Source: Xanthobacteraceae bacterium
GTDB lineage: Bacteria > Pseudomonadota > Alphaproteobacteria > Rhizobiales > Xanthobacteraceae
DNA length: 7,138 nt
Assembly (NCBI GenBank): GCA_030044035.1
Contig: JASHWN010000404.1
Coordinates: forward strand, 1 to 7,138
Direction: 5' to 3'
Position 1 is the first letter of the stretch; the number at the start of each line of letters is the position of its first letter. The position numbers and the translations under genes are program-made. The notes under the pieces are model-generated. The model was not told where the DNA came from and did not search any database. It worked only from the letters and a program-made list of their open reading frames with translations. Shown here piece by piece: positions 4,654-7,138 of this stretch.

Positions 4654-5125
4654 ATGGAACGGCAGCATCTCCTTAATTGGCTTCTACTTGTCGACGAAGC
4701 AGTCCGGCGGCGGCGAGGAATGAAGCTGACCCCAGCGCGAGCTTGCGGCGCTCGCCAAAGTCAGCACGCCGACCGTCTCGCGCTTCGAGCAGCAGGCGAA
4801 GGATGTCCAGCTGTCATCGGCACTGGCAATCCTTGACGTGCTTGGTATGACCGATAAGCACACGCTCGCTTTCCCCGACAGGCAGTTTGACTATGACACG
4901 TGGGAGGGCGTGACGTTCTGGGGGCAGGACGGCACGACGCGCGTGCGCTGCCGCATCTCGCGGGAAGCTCTGTCCGATCATTTCTCCGAAGGCGATCGCC
5001 TTCGGCCTAACGTGGCCTTTCAAAAGCACCGCGATGAAATCGAGGCACTCGCGCGCCGCAAATACCTGCAAGGCGAGCTTGAGCCTGATAAATCGATTCT
5101 AATCGGCACGACCGAGATTACATGA
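4654..5125 (+). pseudogene. XRE-type helix-turn-helix protein with a DUF1488 domain, frameshifted
   Basis: ATG 4654 sits five bases after GGAG and opens MERQHLLNWLLLVDEAVRRR up to MKLT, then loses frame at a run of four C (4730-4733). Removing one C restores a 156-residue protein. Residues about 26-43 (QRELAALAKVSTPTVSRF) are a clear XRE/Cro-type helix-turn-helix, and the frame then continues without interruption to the stop at 5123-5125. The C-terminal part, from about residue 70 (LAFPDRQFDYD, VTFWGQDG, AFQKHRDEIEALARRKY), matches my knowledge of DUF1488, usually a stand-alone protein of about 85-90 residues of unknown function. As it stands only the C-terminal part could be made, from GTG 4838 or an upstream codon in the restored frame. 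The break may be a recent mutation, a sequencing error in the homopolymer, or less likely a programmed shift. It lies in the patch next to the tRNA half. Confidence 0.8.
4986..5005. repeat. Perfect 20-bp palindrome inside the DUF1488 coding region
   Basis: CCGAAGGCGA is followed directly by its reverse complement TCGCCTTCGG. It encodes SEGDRLR in the DUF1488 part. As RNA it would form an 8-bp stem with a GATC loop. The core GGCGATCGCC is the same decamer as the cyanobacterial HIP1 element, but a single copy in a high-GC genome is probably coincidence. No T run follows, so it is not a terminator. Confidence 0.6.
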
Positions 5126-5191
5126 CCCCGCTCTGCGCCGCGTCAAAAAGGTCGCGGACTGCTATAAGCCAGGGATAATCGGCCCGCCGCG

Positions 5192-6136
5192 ATGAAGCTC
5201 ATCTCGATCCCCGCCAATCCGGTTCCGGACAATTTCGTCACGGACTGCCTGACGACGCGCGACGGCGTGTCGCTGCGCTTTGCGCGCTGGCCGCCGCCGC
5301 CCGGCCGTCGCGGCACGGTCTGCATCTTCCAGGGCCGCGGCGAGTGGATCGAAAAATATTTCGAGACGGTGCGCGATTTGCGCGCGCGCGGCTTTGCGGT
5401 GGCGACGCTCGACTGGCGCGGCCAGGGCCTGTCCGATCGCGGCCTGACCGACCGCCACAAGGGCCATGTGCGCAGCTTTTCCGAATACGACATCGACCTC
5501 GAGACGTTCATGCGCGAGGTGGTGCTGCCGGACTGTCCGCCGCCGCTGTTCGCCATCGGCCACTCGACCGGCGCGACCCTGTTGATCCGCGCCGCCTTTC
5601 GCGGCCACCGCTGGTTCGACCGGGTGGTGCTGATCGCGCCGCTGATCGGGCTAGCCGGTGCCGGCGCCACGGCGAGCGCGCGCGCCATCGTGCGGGTGCT
5701 CCGCCTGTCGGGCTTCGGCTCGATGTACGTGCCCGGCGGCGAACGCGTCATCATGGAGATGCGCCCGTTCGCCGGCAATTATCTGACGTCCGATCCGGTC
5801 CGCTATGCGCGCAACGCGGCGATTCTCGAGGCCGAGCCGTCGCTGGCGCTCGGCCGTCCGACCGTCGCCTGGTGCGACGCCGCGTTCCGCGCCATGAGCG
5901 AGATTCGCGAGCGCGGCTACGCCGCGCGGATTCGCCAGCCGATGCTGATCGTATCCTGCGGCCTCGACGCGTTGGTGTCGAACAAGGCGATCGAGGAATT
6001 CTCGAAGCAACTGCGCGCCGGCTCGCATCTCGTCGTCGATGGCGCCAAGCATGAGCTGTTGATGGAGCAGGATCGCTACCGCTCGCAATTCTGGGCGGCG
6101 TTCGACGCGTTCGTGCCCGGCGGCGGGTCGTATTAG
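5192..6136 (+). CDS. Alpha/beta hydrolase, lysophospholipase / monoacylglycerol lipase type
   Basis: This 314-residue protein belongs to the serine hydrolases annotated as lysophospholipase L2 (PldB-like) or Hydrolase_4. The catalytic triad is visible: nucleophile S125 in the GHSTG elbow, D259 in CGLDALVS, and H287 in GAKHELLME. The oxyanion region is QGRGEWIEKY near residue 48, and TLDWRGQGLSDR (about 72-83) is the family's next conserved block. No signal peptide is seen (MKLISIPANPVPDNF), so it is probably cytoplasmic or membrane-associated, acting on lysophospholipids or monoglycerides; the substrate cannot be fixed from sequence. The ribosome-binding site before ATG 5192 is weak (AGGGAT, about 16 bases away). 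It starts 66 bases after the DUF1488 gene and converges on hisN, with 28 bases between the stop codons. Codon use is typical of the core genes here. Confidence 0.88.
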   Translation: MKLISIPANPVPDNFVTDCLTTRDGVSLRFARWPPPPGRRGTVCIFQGRGEWIEKYFETVRDLRARGFAVATLDWRGQGLSDRGLTDRHKGHVRSFSEYDIDLETFMREVVLPDCPPPLFAIGHSTGATLLIRAAFRGHRWFDRVVLIAPLIGLAGAGATASARAIVRVLRLSGFGSMYVPGGERVIMEMRPFAGNYLTSDPVRYARNAAILEAEPSLALGRPTVAWCDAAFRAMSEIRERGYAARIRQPMLIVSCGLDALVSNKAIEEFSKQLRAGSHLVVDGAKHELLMEQDRYRSQFWAAFDAFVPGGGSY

Positions 6137-6164
6137 ATCAACGTTTGAAAGGCGAAGCGCGTTT

Positions 6165-6947
6165 TCACCCGCGCAACAGCGCCATCGCCTGCGCGTGGAC
6201 GCGGGGATCGCCGGCCGCGACGATGCGGCCGCCATTGTGCGGCCGACCGTTCTCCCACGTCGTCATGATGCCGCCGGCGCCTTCGATGATCGGAATGAGC
6301 GCCAGCACGTCATGCGGCTTGAGCTCGGTCTCGATGACGAGATCGACATGGCCGGCGGCGAGCACGCAATAGGCGTAGCAATCGCCGCCGTAGCGCGACA
6401 GCCGCACCGCCTGCTCGACGCGGGCAAAACATTGGCGGTCCGCTTCGTTCATCAGCAGCGGACTGGTGGTGAGCATGATGGCGTCGGCAAGACGCGCGCA
6501 GGCGCGCGTCCGCAGGTCGCGGTCGCCGGCCGGGCCGCGATAGCGCGCACCGGCGCCGTCGCCGGAAAACTGCTCCTGCGTGAACGGCTGGTGCATCATG
6601 CCGTAAATCGGCTCGCCGTGCCGCGTGAGCGCGATCAAGGTGCCCCAGGCCGGCATGCCGCAAATGAACGATTTGGTGCCGTCGATCGGATCGAGAATCC
6701 AGACATATTCGGCGTCCGGCTGGTCCGGCGGAAATTCCTCGCCAATGACGCCGTGCGCCGGGAAGGTTCTTTTGATCAGCGCCCGCATCACGGTTTCGGC
6801 GGCGCGATCGGCGGCGGTGACCGGATCGAAGCCGCCCGAGCGGCTCTTGTTCTCGACCGAAAGCGCGCTGCGAAAGAACGGCCGGATGGTCTCCCCCGAG
6901 ACCGCGGCCAGTTGGTCAACGAACGCTGCGAAGTCGATCGCCGTCAT
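6165..6947 (-). CDS. hisN: Histidinol-phosphatase, inositol monophosphatase family
   Basis: HisN removes phosphate from L-histidinol phosphate, the penultimate chemical stage of histidine synthesis, and replaces HisB-type or PHP-type phosphatases in actinobacteria and many alphaproteobacteria. The 260 residues match the family length. Metal-binding motifs of the IMPase fold are complete: GEEF with E70, the WILDPIDGTKSF block with D86, D89 and T91, and the C-terminal KPHDVLALIPIIEGAGG with D213. DPVTAAD (41-47) is the usual N-terminal signature. ATG 6947 (MTAIDFAAFVDQ) is chosen because homologues start there; the frame stays open 24 more codons to 7019, but that extension is Arg-rich and unlike the family. 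The ribosome-binding site is weak (GCGGGCAAG). No other his gene is in the window. An IMPase or other sugar-phosphate phosphatase is the main alternative. Confidence 0.9.
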   Translation of the reverse strand: MTAIDFAAFVDQLAAVSGETIRPFFRSALSVENKSRSGGFDPVTAADRAAETVMRALIKRTFPAHGVIGEEFPPDQPDAEYVWILDPIDGTKSFICGMPAWGTLIALTRHGEPIYGMMHQPFTQEQFSGDGAGARYRGPAGDRDLRTRACARLADAIMLTTSPLLMNEADRQCFARVEQAVRLSRYGGDCYAYCVLAAGHVDLVIETELKPHDVLALIPIIEGAGGIMTTWENGRPHNGGRIVAAGDPRVHAQAMALLRG

Positions 6948-7138
6948 AAAGCTTGCCCGCGGCACGAGTAGCGGACGCTGGCGCGTACCGCAATGCGCAA
7001 CCCGACCACCGGCGGCCATTCGGCAATGCCTATGAAACGAACTGAAGCGCCTATGGACCCGTGAGGCAGTTTCCGAAGCGGCCGCTTTTTGGTAGCTCTG
7101 CGTAAGGCCCCATTTCGCCTTAAGACTTTGATTAATCG

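Noticed and set aside
4451..4723. Plus-strand open frame of 90 codons ahead of the HTH gene
   Set aside because: It is Cys/Ser/Arg-rich with no pattern, overlaps the better-supported HTH start in another frame, and opposes the orphan minus frame.
6195..6971. Long plus-strand open frame of 258 codons
   Set aside because: It lies opposite hisN, is rich in Arg, Gly and Ala, and has no family features. It is an antisense shadow of a high-GC gene.
7076..7090. Palindrome AAGCGGCCGCTT followed by five T as a plus-strand terminator
   Set aside because: The stem would be only 4 bp with a 4-base loop, and no gene on the plus strand ends nearby. It is too weak to call.
1..7138. CRISPR array, transposase or integrase gene
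   Set aside because: No set of regularly spaced repeats is present, and no frame on either strand shows transposase or recombinase motifs. The repeats found are single pairs.

Overview
The window looks like chromosome from an alphaproteobacterium of the order Hyphomicrobiales (Rhizobiales), probably near Bradyrhizobium, Rhodopseudomonas or Pseudolabrys. The pointers are high GC, strong G/C bias at third codon positions, a class-A small heat-shock gene with a ROSE-type RNA thermometer in its leader, a 260-residue HisN of the IMPase family, and a proline-rich secreted protein of a rhizobial kind. Species is not resolvable by eye.

Region 1 (1-2787) is a mosaic at a threonine aldolase locus. A 5' scrap of ltaE (first 13 or so codons, behind a plausible native leader) lies at 248-286. 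A degenerate 3' scrap of a diverged ltaE lies at about 2716-2787. Between them are a small two-helix membrane protein gene on the minus strand (322-597), a complete ltaE (736-1779) and a gene for a probable lipoprotein (1858-2700). The simplest reading is that a resident ltaE lost its middle and was replaced by a segment carrying a second ltaE plus two accessory genes. Three sets of short direct repeats mark the left side of this region.

Region 2 (2888-4318) looks like ordinary chromosome. It has a secreted Pro/Ala-rich protein on the plus strand converging on an hsp20 gene on the minus strand. The hsp20 gene has a complete set of control signals: a sigma-32-type promoter (4290-4318), a three-hairpin ROSE-like leader that pairs with the Shine-Dalgarno (4202-4283), and an intrinsic terminator (3685-3719).

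Region 3 (4321-5125) is an accessory patch. It starts with the 3' half of a tRNA (anticodon loop to CCA, no matching 5' half), which is what integration at a tRNA 3' end leaves behind. Next come an orphan 55-residue reading frame and an XRE-type helix-turn-helix/DUF1488 gene with a one-base frameshift. No integrase or transposase is visible.

Region 4 (5192-7138) returns to core-like genes: an alpha/beta hydrolase of the lysophospholipase/monoacylglycerol lipase type, converging on hisN (histidinol-phosphatase, last phosphatase step of histidine synthesis). Upstream of hisN (6948-7138) I see no gene and no convincing promoter. I found no clearly new multi-gene defence or metabolic system. The most interesting items are the replaced ltaE locus, the tRNA-half junction beside the heat-shock promoter, and the frameshifted HTH-DUF1488 gene.
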